Assembly: GCF_030316765.1 (NCBI RefSeq)
Contig: NZ_JASZYT010000009.1
Location: 186,001-250,000 of the forward strand
Length of the DNA stretch: 64,000 nt
From: Variovorax saccharolyticus
GTDB lineage: Bacteria; Pseudomonadota; Gammaproteobacteria; Burkholderiales; Burkholderiaceae_C
Direction of reading: 5' to 3'
Of the stretch, positions 27,158 through 35,459 are shown piece after piece. The notes beneath the pieces were generated by a model, which saw only the letters and a program-made list of their open reading frames with translations, was not told where the DNA came from and did no database searches. How positions within the stretch are numbered: position 1 is the stretch's first letter; the number at the start of each line of letters is the position of its first letter. A program made the position numbers and the translations under genes.

Positions 27158-27272
27158 GGAGCGTCACCCTTTTTTCGCTGAAGGCACCGCGGCCCTTGCG
27201 ATCTGGCGGCCGCGGCGGTGGCGCCATCGTAGCCGAGGAGACCGTGGCCGCTCCGGGCTCTCGGCTCGCGGC

Positions 27273-27500
27273 TCAGGGCGAACGATGCAGGCGCGGTGCG
27301 GACAAGGCGTCGATGCTCTGCGCGATGGTCTGGTCGACATCGCGCCAGCGGCCGGCCAGGCCCGCCTGCGCCAGCGCCGCTTCGAGCGCGCGGATGTCCT
27401 TGACGCTCGGCGCGACCTTGATCTGGGCGATCGCGGCGTCGGTGTTGCCGCCCCTGATCAAGGTCAGCACCTTGGCCGCCCATTCGCTTGTTCGTGCCAT
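27273..27500 (-). CDS. small helical protein nested in frame at the EamA 3' end
   Basis: The 75-residue product begins MARTSEWAAKVLTLIRGGN. An AGGAG site lies 7 bases before its ATG, well placed for independent initiation. It is hydrophilic and helical (AAIAQIKVAPSVKDIRALEAAL), with nothing in common with transporters. It shares the reading frame and stop of the EamA gene with no stop between them. It may be an independent gene that lost its separation from EamA, or an alternative internal product. No family is confidently recognised. Confidence 0.5.
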   Translation of the reverse strand: MARTSEWAAKVLTLIRGGNTDAAIAQIKVAPSVKDIRALEAALAQAGLAGRWRDVDQTIAQSIDALSAPRLHRSP

Positions 27501-28472
27501 GAAGGCTCCTGCTGCTTTGAATCGGGGGCCGACTCTACACCGGGCGCTCACCAGGCCGATGCCCACCAGCACCAGCACGCTGCCCGCGATGAAGGCCGGC
27601 TCGGGCGCCTCGCCCAGCAGGGCGACGCCCAGGATGACCCCGAACAGCGGCGTGAGGAACGAGAACACGCCGAGCCGGGAAGCCAGGTAGCGGCGCAGCA
27701 GCCAGCACCAGGCCAGGAAGCTGGCGAAGGAAACAACGATGCTCTGGAATCCCAGATGCGCCCAGACCACGGCCGAGGACTCGAAGCGGAACTGCCCGGT
27801 CAGCCAGGCCGCCGGCAGCAGCAGGATGAAGGCGCCCAGCAGCTGGTACAGCAGCGTCTCGGTGGCAGGCGCCGAGGTCAGGCTGGAGCAGCGGATCGTC
27901 ACCGTCGTGGCGCCCCAGGCCGCGCCCGCGAGCAGCGCCAGGCCGTCTCCCAGCAGCGCCGGACTGCGCGCGTCGGCCGAGGAAGCGGCGTCACCCCCGA
28001 GGAAGGCCAGCGCGATGCCGCCGAAGGCCACGGCGATGCCGGCCACCTGTTGCCCGCCGAGCCGCTCCGCGGGCAGGCGCATGTGCAGCCCCAGGGCGGC
28101 GAAGATGGGCGCCGTGTAGAGGAAGACGACCACGTGGGATGCCCCGGTCAGGCGCAGCGCCTCGGCCACCAGCAGGTACTCCAGCCCGAAGAGGGCGCCC
28201 ACGGCCAGCCCCGGCTTCCAGCGCCCGGGGCCGGGCGCCTCGCCGCGGCGGCGCATGAGCAGCGCCAGCAGCACGAGTGCGACCGCGGACCGCAGCGCCA
28301 CCATCAGCATCGGGCTGGCCTGGTCGGCAACCGCCTTCAACGAGATCTGCTGGAGGCTCCAGACCAGGCACAGCAGCGTCATCACGCCCATGGCGCGCGT
28401 GTCGAGCTGGCCCGGCGCGTTCGAGCTGGAGGCGGCAGGTCCGGGCGACGACGGTGCGTTCAACAGGTTCAT
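27273..28472 (-). CDS. EamA family transporter with in-frame C-terminal extension
   Basis: The frame encodes 399 residues. Residues 1 to about 310 form a ten-span EamA (drug/metabolite transporter) protein with two repeats (VVFLYTAPIFAALGLHMRLPAERL and VFSFLTPLFGVILGVALLGEAP). Typical EamA proteins end near here. Instead the frame continues into a small, soluble, gene-like segment that has its own start and ribosome-binding site at 27500. The stop may have been lost, or the fusion may be real. The start at 28472 is uncertain; an in-frame ATG lies at 28514. It is divergent from a LysR gene, its likely regulator. Confidence 0.75.
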   Translation of the reverse strand: MNLLNAPSSPGPAASSSNAPGQLDTRAMGVMTLLCLVWSLQQISLKAVADQASPMLMVALRSAVALVLLALLMRRRGEAPGPGRWKPGLAVGALFGLEYLLVAEALRLTGASHVVVFLYTAPIFAALGLHMRLPAERLGGQQVAGIAVAFGGIALAFLGGDAASSADARSPALLGDGLALLAGAAWGATTVTIRCSSLTSAPATETLLYQLLGAFILLLPAAWLTGQFRFESSAVVWAHLGFQSIVVSFASFLAWCWLLRRYLASRLGVFSFLTPLFGVILGVALLGEAPEPAFIAGSVLVLVGIGLVSARCRVGPRFKAAGAFMARTSEWAAKVLTLIRGGNTDAAIAQIKVAPSVKDIRALEAALAQAGLAGRWRDVDQTIAQSIDALSAPRLHRSP

Positions 28473-28547
28473 GGGACGCACTGTGCCGCGTCTGCTTGAA
28501 AGCGAAAAGCGCATAATTCAGCAGGCACCCATCTGCTTATCGAATAC

Positions 28548-29414
28548 GTGAGAGACCTTCAGATCGACTGGTTGAAGAGCTTCGTGGCCGCGGTCGACGC
28601 CGGTTCGCTGTCGAGCGCGGCACCCGAGGTCCACCGCTCCCAGTCGGCGTTGAGCATGCAGCTCAAGAAGCTGGAGTCGGCGCTGGGTTGCCAGCTGCTG
28701 CTTCGCGGCGCCCGGCAGCTCCAGCTCACGCACGAGGGCCAGACCCTGCTGGGCTACGCCCGGCGCATGCTCGATCTCCATGCCGAGGCGCAGGCGGCCC
28801 TGCAGGGCGAGCTCGTTTCCGGCCTCGTGAGGCTCGGGGTGCCCGACGACTACGCGAGCAAGTACCTGACCCCCGTCCTCAAGCGATTCGCGCCCCGCCA
28901 TGGAGGCGTCGAGATCCAGCTGGACTGCGAGCAGTCGACCGCGCTGATCCCGCGCGTGGCGCGCGGTGAGCTCGACCTGGCCCTGGTCTCTCGAGACCAC
29001 GCCCGGCGCGGCACCCTGCTGTTCCATGAGCCGATGGTGTGGGTCGGCTCCGGGCAGTTCGATGTCTGGAACCGCAACCCGCTGCCGATCGCGGTCTACG
29101 AGGAGGCCAGCCTGGGCCGGCGCAGCGCGATCCACTCGCTCGCGCTCCAGGGGCGCCCCTACAAGGTGGTCTACAACAGCTCCAGCCTGGCCGGCCAGAT
29201 CGCAGCCGTCGAGAGCGGCCTGGCCGTGGCGGCCCTGACCCAGTGCAGCGCGCCGGCGCAGCTGCAGATCCTCGGCGTCGAGCACGGGCTCGGGCCGCTC
29301 GAACCGATGCAGGTGGCCCTCTATCGCAGCCCGGCTTCGCGCGGCTCGAAGGCTGTCGAAAGCCTGCACCGCATGCTGCTGCAGACTTTGCGCCACGCGG
29401 ACCGCAGGATCTGA
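28548..29414 (+). CDS. LysR family transcriptional regulator
   Basis: The 288-residue protein begins at GTG 28548. It has a LysR helix-turn-helix (LKSFVAAVDAGSLSSAAPEVHRSQSALSMQLKKLESALG) and an effector domain with GVPDDYASKYLTPVLKRFAPRHGGVEIQLDCEQS. It is transcribed divergently from the EamA exporter across 75 bases, a classic arrangement in which the LysR protein controls the exporter. Confidence 0.9.
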   Translation: MRDLQIDWLKSFVAAVDAGSLSSAAPEVHRSQSALSMQLKKLESALGCQLLLRGARQLQLTHEGQTLLGYARRMLDLHAEAQAALQGELVSGLVRLGVPDDYASKYLTPVLKRFAPRHGGVEIQLDCEQSTALIPRVARGELDLALVSRDHARRGTLLFHEPMVWVGSGQFDVWNRNPLPIAVYEEASLGRRSAIHSLALQGRPYKVVYNSSSLAGQIAAVESGLAVAALTQCSAPAQLQILGVEHGLGPLEPMQVALYRSPASRGSKAVESLHRMLLQTLRHADRRI

Positions 29415-29485
29415 GGACCGATCGGCACACACAAAAAAACGATCTCGCGCTTTTGCAATCAGTACGGTGTAGCTAGCATCGATCG

Positions 29486-29947
29486 ATGATCACTACACGA
29501 AATCTGGAATCAGTTTCCGATGCGCTGGCAACCGGGGGAGTTCTCGCTGCGCTCGCGTATCTCAATGAAGGCGTCTCGCTTCGCTACACCGCGGTCTATC
29601 GCTTTGCCGGTCCGCTGCTCCACAACGTGTTCCTGCACGACAAGCAGGGCCGCAAGCGGCCGGACTATCTGATGGTCGTCCCGTTCACGCAGAGCTTCTG
29701 CCAGTTCGTCCAGCGCGGAAAGTCATTCCGGACCACCGACTCGGCGGTCGACCAGAGGCTCGACGGCCATCCGCTCCAAGGGGTCGTCATCTCCTATCAC
29801 AGCGTGCCGGTGCTCGACCCGCACAGCGGGCGGCTGTGGGGCACGCTCAGCCACTTCGACATGCAGAACGTGCCGCTGCCCGACCCCGAGTTCGAACTTC
29901 TGCAGGGCGCGGCGCGACTGCTTCCCCCGTTCATGGACGAGAGCTGA
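29486..29947 (+). CDS. GAF-like domain protein, paralog B
   Basis: The 153-residue protein is paralogous to the one at 24325 over its whole length. Shared parts include YLNEGVSLRYTAVYRFAG, FRTTDSAVDQRLDGH, VISYHSVPVLD and GRLWGTLSHFD. No membrane segment or attached output domain is present. It follows the LysR gene after 71 bases that are AT-richer than the surroundings (a run of seven A near 29434), so it may have its own promoter. Function is unknown beyond a GAF-type ligand-sensing fold. Confidence 0.75.
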   Translation: MITTRNLESVSDALATGGVLAALAYLNEGVSLRYTAVYRFAGPLLHNVFLHDKQGRKRPDYLMVVPFTQSFCQFVQRGKSFRTTDSAVDQRLDGHPLQGVVISYHSVPVLDPHSGRLWGTLSHFDMQNVPLPDPEFELLQGAARLLPPFMDES

Positions 29948-29965
29948 AGTTCGTCGCGATTGCGC

Positions 29966-30460
29966 ATGGTGCGAAGAAGACCCATCCCTCCAGCCATCGC
30001 CCCCTTCTGGGACGGCTTCTGCGCCGAGGTCGGAGAAGATCGCTCCGACCGCTTCTTCGAGGCCTTCCATTTCGATGACAACGAGGCCGATGCGAACGCC
30101 CTCGCCGAGCTCGTGCTTGCCGGCGTCAAGCGGGCCACTGCCTCCCTTGTCTGGTCCCTCGAGGACGCAGGCGGCTCGCCGCCCGAGCCTGGCGCGCTCA
30201 GTGTGGTCACCTGCTGGGACGGCACGCCGGTGTGCGTCATCGAGACGCTGGACGTCGAGATCCTGCCGTTCGAGCAGGTCGGCGCCGGGTTCGCGGCCAC
30301 CGAGGGCGAAGGCGATGGCTCGCTGGAATACTGGCGCCGCGTCCACTGGGCCTACTTCGGCCGCGAGTGCGAACGCGCGGGCCGCACGCCCAGCCAGGCC
30401 ATGCCCGTGGCGTGCGAGCGCTTCAGGGTGGTCTACAAGCGCCAGGCCGGCGCCAGCTAG
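29966..30460 (+). CDS. ASCH domain protein
   Basis: The 164-residue protein has the ASCH pattern: FWDGFCAEVG, FHFDDNEADANALAELVLAGVKRATASLVW, GALSVVTCWDGTPVCVIETLDVEILPFEQV, and the late EGDGSLEYWRRVHWAYFGREC. ASCH proteins have a PUA-like RNA-binding fold; some bacterial members are amidohydrolases of modified nucleosides. An ATG at 29966 is preferred over a TTG at 29960. Its stop overlaps the convergent gene by 4 bases. Confidence 0.85.
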   Translation: MVRRRPIPPAIAPFWDGFCAEVGEDRSDRFFEAFHFDDNEADANALAELVLAGVKRATASLVWSLEDAGGSPPEPGALSVVTCWDGTPVCVIETLDVEILPFEQVGAGFAATEGEGDGSLEYWRRVHWAYFGRECERAGRTPSQAMPVACERFRVVYKRQAGAS

Positions 30461-30954
30461 TCCACCGTCGTCTCGATGACGAACTGGCCACGGTCGATGC
30501 TTCGGAATCGCGCCGTGTAGGCCTTGCCCGAGAGCGAAGCGGCCGAACCCGTCGCGAGCTTGTACACGCCCTTGGCGCTTCCGGCGAAGCCCGTCACCTT
30601 GCCGTCGGCCATGGTGAGGGCGTAGCTTCCTTCCGTCACGGTGAAGACGACCATCATGCCGGGCTTGCGCATCACGCCATTGCCCGTGACCAGCACGCCC
30701 GCGCCCTTGTCCACGTCCCAGATGTTCATGCCCGAGCTGACCGTGCCGTCGAGCACGCCGCCCTGGCTCACGCAACTGTAGGGGCCGACCGAGAGGAAAT
30801 GGCCTTCTCGATCCCCCAGCGGTTCCGGCGCCGCCACGCCGACGTTCTGGCAGGTGGACCTGATGGGTGGAGCGGGCGCCTGGGCGGCGCTGTCGAAACA
30901 GAGGATCGCCAGGGACACGGCCGCGTAGGCACTTGCTGCTGTGGATGTGCGCAT
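30457..30954 (-). CDS. secreted protein of unknown function
   Basis: The 165-residue protein has a signal peptide (MRTSTAASAYAAVSLAILCFDSAAQA, cleavage near AQA-PAP). The mature protein is Gly/Ser-rich and beta-structured, with two cysteines (STCQNVGV, SYSCVSQGG-like region) that could form a disulfide. The start at 30954 follows a GGGGGA site. No domain was recognised. It is convergent with the ASCH gene and is probably periplasmic. Confidence 0.7.
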   Translation of the reverse strand: MRTSTAASAYAAVSLAILCFDSAAQAPAPPIRSTCQNVGVAAPEPLGDREGHFLSVGPYSCVSQGGVLDGTVSSGMNIWDVDKGAGVLVTGNGVMRKPGMMVVFTVTEGSYALTMADGKVTGFAGSAKGVYKLATGSAASLSGKAYTARFRSIDRGQFVIETTVD

Positions 30955-31121
30955 GATTTCCCCCTCGTTGGGTTGAGCCACGGATGCGCTGCGCAGTCGA
31001 AGTTCTCCGGCAGCGCCCGAGCATCATCTGCTCGTCCGGGCGGGCAATCAACGCCAAGCCGTGGGAGAAGCCGCGACTGTCACAAGACTGGAGCAGTCGA
31101 GCCGTCGACGCGCTCGGTCCG

Positions 31122-32465
31122 TCAGTCCGGAATCGGCAGCGGCAGGTCTTGCGGATGCGCGAAGGCGAGCCGCTGATACTCGTCTTGCCAGTGCCCCTGC
31201 GGAAAGTTCACCGGATCGCGCTCGGCCAGGAAAGCGGGGTAGTGAAAGTGATTGAGCTTGCGTGCCAGCGGCACCGGCTCCAGCGTCGCCTGGCCCTGCA
31301 CGTGCGACATCAGGGTGCGGGCCAGCAGCGCGTAGGACCAGGGTGCGGTGCCGGTCGACTCGAGTCCCGCGGCCAGGAAGTACAGGCCGGGCTCGGCGAT
31401 GGCGCGGAGGCCGCAACCGCATTGCGCGCACAACTCGTCGTGCCCGGTGATGCGCGACAGCGATTCATTCGCGAAGAAGCCGAGGTCCACCTGGTAGCCC
31501 GTGGCCCACAGGAGCAGGTCCGCTTCGACCGCTTCGCCCGTGGAAAGCTCTGCGCGGCGCCCGCGGATTCGCGATACCTCGGCGCGGTGGCGCTCGATCT
31601 TCGAGAAGTTCTCGATCATGCGGTGGCGTCCGGGAAGCAGTTGATCGCGTCCCAGATCGAACTGGCCCTCGGGGCGGATGGCTTCGAGGCCGAACTTGGC
31701 ATAGCGGTCGACGAGCTTGGCCTGCAGGCCGCGGCTGATCTCCTCGAGAGTGGCGCCCTCCATCTGCGCCCTGGCCAGTTCGCGAGGGCTGCCCGCCACT
31801 TTCTTGGGCTTGCGCGTCGGCATCATCCACCGCGCGTTCCGATAGACCCAGATGACACGGCGGGCCTGGTACTCGAAGCACAGGTCGAGCAGGTCATAGG
31901 CCGATGCGCCGCCACCGACCACCACCACGTCGCGGCCCGCCAGATCCGCCGCATCGCGCAGCTGCGAGGAGTGCAGTTCGCGCAACTCGACGGATTCGCG
32001 CGCGGGCTCGGGAACGAAGGGGCGGTTGTGGGCGCCCGTGGCGCTGATCAGATGCCTGGCACGGAAGGTCCCGGCCGCGGTCTCGACGATCCACAGTTCG
32101 CCCGAGCGGGTGGCGCGCCTGACTTCGGTGCCGAGCCGTATCGAGCCGGCGAGGCCGAAGCGGTCGACCCAGGCCTGGATGTTGTCACGGATGCTCGCCT
32201 GGTCTTCTCCGGCGATCGGCAGATCGCCGAGCGTCCAGTCGCAGCGGCCGAACTGGATGTCCTGCCAGGCGGGGAGCGTGGCCCAGAGGCCCCCGACCAC
32301 GTCCTGGCGCTCGAGCACCAGCGCGCTCAGGCCCGCCTTGCGCGCGTAGTAGAGCGCCATCACCCCGCCGATGCCGGCGCCGATGATGAGGAGGTCGAGG
32401 ACTTCGCCCGGCCGTGCGTGGCCGGCGACAGCGGGCTGCGGCGCATCGCGAACCGGACGTTCCAT
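31122..32465 (-). CDS. flavin-dependent monooxygenase (BVMO/FMO-like)
   Basis: The 447-residue protein has an N-terminal FAD Rossmann motif (LLIIGAGIGG, about 29-34) with GLSALVLERQDVVGGLW. A second nucleotide-binding motif is DVVVVGGGASAYDL. The ATG-like motif SATGAHNRPFVPE and the LLLWATGYQVDLGFF segment are typical of flavin monooxygenases. It would use NADPH and oxygen to hydroxylate or insert oxygen into a substrate. The full Baeyer-Villiger fingerprint is not evident, so the subclass is uncertain. The start at 32465 is favoured by a GGAG site; an in-frame ATG at 32483 lacks one. Confidence 0.82.
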   Translation of the reverse strand: MERPVRDAPQPAVAGHARPGEVLDLLIIGAGIGGVMALYYARKAGLSALVLERQDVVGGLWATLPAWQDIQFGRCDWTLGDLPIAGEDQASIRDNIQAWVDRFGLAGSIRLGTEVRRATRSGELWIVETAAGTFRARHLISATGAHNRPFVPEPARESVELRELHSSQLRDAADLAGRDVVVVGGGASAYDLLDLCFEYQARRVIWVYRNARWMMPTRKPKKVAGSPRELARAQMEGATLEEISRGLQAKLVDRYAKFGLEAIRPEGQFDLGRDQLLPGRHRMIENFSKIERHRAEVSRIRGRRAELSTGEAVEADLLLWATGYQVDLGFFANESLSRITGHDELCAQCGCGLRAIAEPGLYFLAAGLESTGTAPWSYALLARTLMSHVQGQATLEPVPLARKLNHFHYPAFLAERDPVNFPQGHWQDEYQRLAFAHPQDLPLPIPD

Positions 32466-32550
32466 TCGATTCTCCGAGATCATCGTGAGCCCGGAATGTG
32501 ATCTCCAAAGCGGCGCAGCGCAAGCCCTCCGTGCTTCGGACCGGCGCCCC

Positions 32551-33702
32551 TTATCCGATGAAGACCCCCTGCGCGTTCAGCAGCAGCTGACTCACGTAGC
32601 TGCCGCCTCGACCCCCGTCCTCGAACTCCACGCGCCACCCATCCAGCTGGACCGGCCGGCGCCGCTGGAACTCCGCGAGCACCCTGGCGCGCCCGGCGTT
32701 GGGCTCGACGCCGGCCAGCACCGCCGCCGCGTAGCGGCCCGCGATGTAGCCTGCCAGGCTGATCGGCGAAGGCGCTTCGTCGAACAGCCGCGCGAGCGCG
32801 TCGCGGTAGGCACGCACCAGCGGCACCTTGCTGGAATGCGGGTTCGGCACCACCTGCGTGAAGACGATCGGCACCTTCTTGCCGGGACCCAGCTGCATGA
32901 AGGTCGTGGTGTCGACGTCGGCCAGGCAGATCACGTAGCGCTGCTGGCCGCGCTGGCTCAAGCCGCGCGTGAACTGCGCGAGCTCGATGCTGCCGCCCAT
33001 GAACACCAGGAAGTAGGGGTCGTCCGGCTTGAGCCGGGATGCGAAAAGCGCGATGTCCTGACCTGCGGGCACCGTGAGCGAGCGCAGCCTGACCTGCAGC
33101 CGCGATGTGAGCGCTGCCGTGCCGGCCTGCAGCGCCTCGGCATGCTGCGGACTCGGATAGACGACACCGAGCTCACTGACACCCATCGTCGCGAGGCCCT
33201 TGAGCACCTGGCGCATCTGCTCTTCGCGCGACGCGAAGAGAGCGACCAGGTGGCGGTCCTGGTCGTAGCGCGGATCGGCCAGCCATGGCGCGACGTGGGC
33301 GATCTCCAGCTGCGCCTGGGCCGCTTCCCTGACAGTCGCCAGCGCCAGGGCTTCGCCGGCCGCACCCAGCAAGGCCACCTGGCCCGGATCGCTCTTGACC
33401 GCCTGGATCGCCGCGCGGACCGAGGCCGCCGTGCCGTCGGTCTCGATGGTCGCCAGTTGCGGCAATGCGCTGTTCGTCTTTCGGAGTTCCGCGAAGGCGA
33501 GTCGAACGCCGGTGGCATAGTCGCGCGAGAGTTCCTGCTGATCGGGCGACATGTCGAGCAGCTGGGTCAGCCGGGTGGCGCCAGGCTGGACTGCACGAGT
33601 CTGCGCCGAAGAGACCACCGGCTGGCCGACGAGTGCCGAGAGCGCGCCGATGCCGGTCGCACCGAGCATGCGGCGGCGTGTGAATACTCGAAGCTCGTCC
33701 AT
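32551..33702 (-). CDS. periplasmic binding protein, type 1 fold (LivJ-like)
   Basis: The 383-residue protein has a twin-arginine-like signal (FTRRRMLGATGIGALSALVG). Its type 1 periplasmic-binding fold includes LLDMSPDQQELSRDYATGVRLAFAELRKTN, VALLGAAGEALAL, LGVVYPSPQHAEALQAGTAAL and a hinge region near ISLAGYIAGRYAAAVLAG. Such proteins serve branched-chain amino-acid-type ABC importers or act as sensors. No cognate permease genes are adjacent. It lies 85 bases downstream of, and divergent to, the DUF3616 gene. Confidence 0.8.
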   Translation of the reverse strand: MDELRVFTRRRMLGATGIGALSALVGQPVVSSAQTRAVQPGATRLTQLLDMSPDQQELSRDYATGVRLAFAELRKTNSALPQLATIETDGTAASVRAAIQAVKSDPGQVALLGAAGEALALATVREAAQAQLEIAHVAPWLADPRYDQDRHLVALFASREEQMRQVLKGLATMGVSELGVVYPSPQHAEALQAGTAALTSRLQVRLRSLTVPAGQDIALFASRLKPDDPYFLVFMGGSIELAQFTRGLSQRGQQRYVICLADVDTTTFMQLGPGKKVPIVFTQVVPNPHSSKVPLVRAYRDALARLFDEAPSPISLAGYIAGRYAAAVLAGVEPNAGRARVLAEFQRRRPVQLDGWRVEFEDGGRGGSYVSQLLLNAQGVFIG

Positions 33703-33788
33703 CGGCCGATGCTAGCGATGCATTGTGACAATTTGCTACAGCACTCGCTTTGCCCCCCGGATCGGCCGCATCGGCCCACAATGACTGC

Positions 33789-34709
33789 GTGGCGCAAAGT
33801 CCTCCTCCCGCCTTCCAGCCCTTGCCGGGCATCTACGAGCCGTCGGCGATCCAGCAATTGCCGGATGGACGCTTCCTGGTGGTAGAGGACGAGAAGAGCC
33901 ATCCGTTCAGCCTGGTCACGATCGGCGACGATGGAACGGCCGCAAGCACCCCGCTCACGCCCGGGCTGCTTCAGATCTTCAGCGACTTCTGGAAGCTCGA
34001 CGACCTCGAAGGCCTGGCCCTGGACCGGGCGGGCTTCGTGTACGCCATCACATCGCATTCCCGAAACGACGATGGCGAAGAGAAGAAGTCGCGTGAGCGG
34101 CTGGTTCGATTCCGTATCGACGGCAACCGGGTCCTCGATACCCGGGTCGTCGAAGGCCTGAAGCAGGCCATGACGGCGAAGCATCCGCTGCTGGCGGCCG
34201 CGGCCGAGCAGAAGGATGCCAAGAACGCGGGCGGGCTCAACATCGAGGCCCTGGAAATCAGCCCCGACCAGCAGCGACTTCTGATCGGCTTCAGAAGCCC
34301 GCTGCACGAAGGCCGCGCGATCATCGCCAGCATCGAGAACCCTGCCGGCATCTTCGAAAAGGACGAGCCGCCCCGGCTGTCGGACGCCCTGTTCGAGCTC
34401 GACCTGGACGGGCACGGCATTCGCGGCCTGTCTTTCGTTCCCGCGCTGGGCTCGTACCTGGTCGTCAGCGGGCCGGTGTCGCGCGGCACCGGCGAGTTCG
34501 CCCTCTGGCTCTGGGAAGGCCTGCCACAAGACGCAGTGCGTCGCCTCGGCATCGCAGGGCTGGCCAGCCTGGAGCGCGCCGAAGGCGTGAGCCCGGCCGA
34601 GATCGGCGGCCGCGCAGGCATCGTCATCGTCAGCGACGACGGCGACCGCAAGGCCGGGCAGCCTGCCAGCTACCTGCTGCTGGACCTCGATCGACTGCAG
34701 GTGGTCTGA
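33789..34709 (+). CDS. DUF3616-like beta-propeller protein
   Basis: The protein is about 306 residues, with repeated strand motifs: GIYEPSAIQQLPDGRFLVVEDEK, LDDLEGLALDRAGFVYAITSHSR, LNIEALEISPDQQRLLIGFRSPL, GIRGLSFVPALGSYLVVSGP. This resembles DUF3616/esterase-like propellers. No signal peptide is evident. The start is uncertain: GTG 33789 is chosen, with an upstream TTG at 33750 possible. Function is unknown. Confidence 0.75.
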   Translation: MAQSPPPAFQPLPGIYEPSAIQQLPDGRFLVVEDEKSHPFSLVTIGDDGTAASTPLTPGLLQIFSDFWKLDDLEGLALDRAGFVYAITSHSRNDDGEEKKSRERLVRFRIDGNRVLDTRVVEGLKQAMTAKHPLLAAAAEQKDAKNAGGLNIEALEISPDQQRLLIGFRSPLHEGRAIIASIENPAGIFEKDEPPRLSDALFELDLDGHGIRGLSFVPALGSYLVVSGPVSRGTGEFALWLWEGLPQDAVRRLGIAGLASLERAEGVSPAEIGGRAGIVIVSDDGDRKAGQPASYLLLDLDRLQVV

Positions 34710-34743
34710 GCCGAGAAAGCGCGTGACGCCGAGCGCGACATAC

Positions 34744-34762
34744 GGTATAAATCATTTATACC
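34744..34762. promoter_or_regulatory. perfect 19-bp AT-rich palindrome, putative operator
   Basis: GGTATAAAT-C-ATTTATACC is a perfect inverted repeat (9-1-9) in an otherwise GC-rich genome. It lies 34 bases past the DUF3616 stop and 4 bases before the structured element. Its form is that of a dimeric repressor site, and it contains a TATAAA-like -10 sequence. The ribbon-helix-helix-like gene downstream is a candidate regulator. Confidence 0.5.
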
Positions 34763-34766
34763 ATTA

Positions 34767-35032
34767 GGGCCTGTTCACCCTACTTCCGGGGATCGCGTTG
34801 TCGAGCCAAGGGGCTGGATGCAAGGCGCCCGCGCGCAGCAAGGCTTGCGCCTTGCAAGCGCGGGCAACGCCGCAGACGGCCACTTGGCTCGGCAACCCGA
34901 AGGGAAGGTATGCCAGGGCGTGCCACTCCGCGTTGCACTCCTTGCATGTGCCAACGCACATGCGGCGTCGCGCGCCTTGATTGGCCCGCCCTGGCATACC
35001 TTCGCGACCCCGGAAGTAGGGTGAACAGGCCC
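34767..35032. mobile_element. 266-bp MITE-like element with nested inverted repeats
   Basis: The termini are near-perfect inverted repeats of 31 and 30 bases (34767-34797 and 35003-35032, beginning GGGCCTGTTCACCCTACTTC) that differ by one inserted base. Inside lie two further hairpin domains. One is 34798-34810 paired with 34883-34895 (12 of 13), containing a 9-bp stem at 34820-34828/34847-34855. The other is a perfect 17-bp stem at 34904-34920/34987-35003. It encodes no transposase. Clear target-site duplications were not found. It looks like a non-autonomous transposable or structured repeat element. Confidence 0.7.
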
Positions 35033-35044
35033 AAGCTCGCACTC

Positions 35045-35431
35045 ATGACAGTCCAGACCCGCACCTCCCGGCCGGCAGCAAAGAAGACGGCGACCCGCCA
35101 GGCGACGAAGTCCCTGCGCCCGCCGAAGCCGGACGCCGCCGCAGGAAGGCCCTCGACCAAGGCCGCCGACAAGCCCGCCGCGGTGGGCAAGAAGGCGCCC
35201 GGGCCCAAGGAAAAGCTGGTGCGCGACAGCTTCACGATGCCGCAGGAGGACTACGCCCTGATCGCCAGCCTCAAGGACCGGACGCTGAGCTTCAAGCGGC
35301 CCACGAAGAAAAGCGAGCTGCTGCGCGCCGGCCTGCATGCGCTGCAGGCCCTGCCGGCCGCGGCCCTGCGCGAGGCCCTCGACGCGCTGACCCCCCTGAA
35401 GGCCGGGCGCCCCAGGCGGGACGGCCTCTAG
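35045..35431 (+). CDS. Lys/Ala-rich protein with putative ribbon-helix-helix C-terminus
   Basis: The 128-residue protein has a basic low-complexity N-terminus (TSRPAAKKTATRQATKSLRPPK) resembling histone-like tails. The compact C-terminal domain is KLVRDSFTMPQEDYALIASLKDR with PTKKSELLRAGLHAL. A strand followed by two helices and the KKSELLRAG turn suggests a ribbon-helix-helix DNA-binding fold. It is probably nucleoid- or operator-binding. The ATG lies 12 bases after the mobile-like element, and no clear native ribosome-binding site remains. Function is inferred. Confidence 0.65.
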   Translation: MTVQTRTSRPAAKKTATRQATKSLRPPKPDAAAGRPSTKAADKPAAVGKKAPGPKEKLVRDSFTMPQEDYALIASLKDRTLSFKRPTKKSELLRAGLHALQALPAAALREALDALTPLKAGRPRRDGL

Positions 35432-35459
35432 GCACGCCGCGCCCGATGGAATCTTTCCC

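Noticed and set aside
34818..35042. Several short open frames inside the 266-bp element
   Set aside because: They overlap each other in several frames across hairpin sequence, have no ribosome-binding sites, and reflect palindromic GC-rich DNA rather than a transposase remnant.
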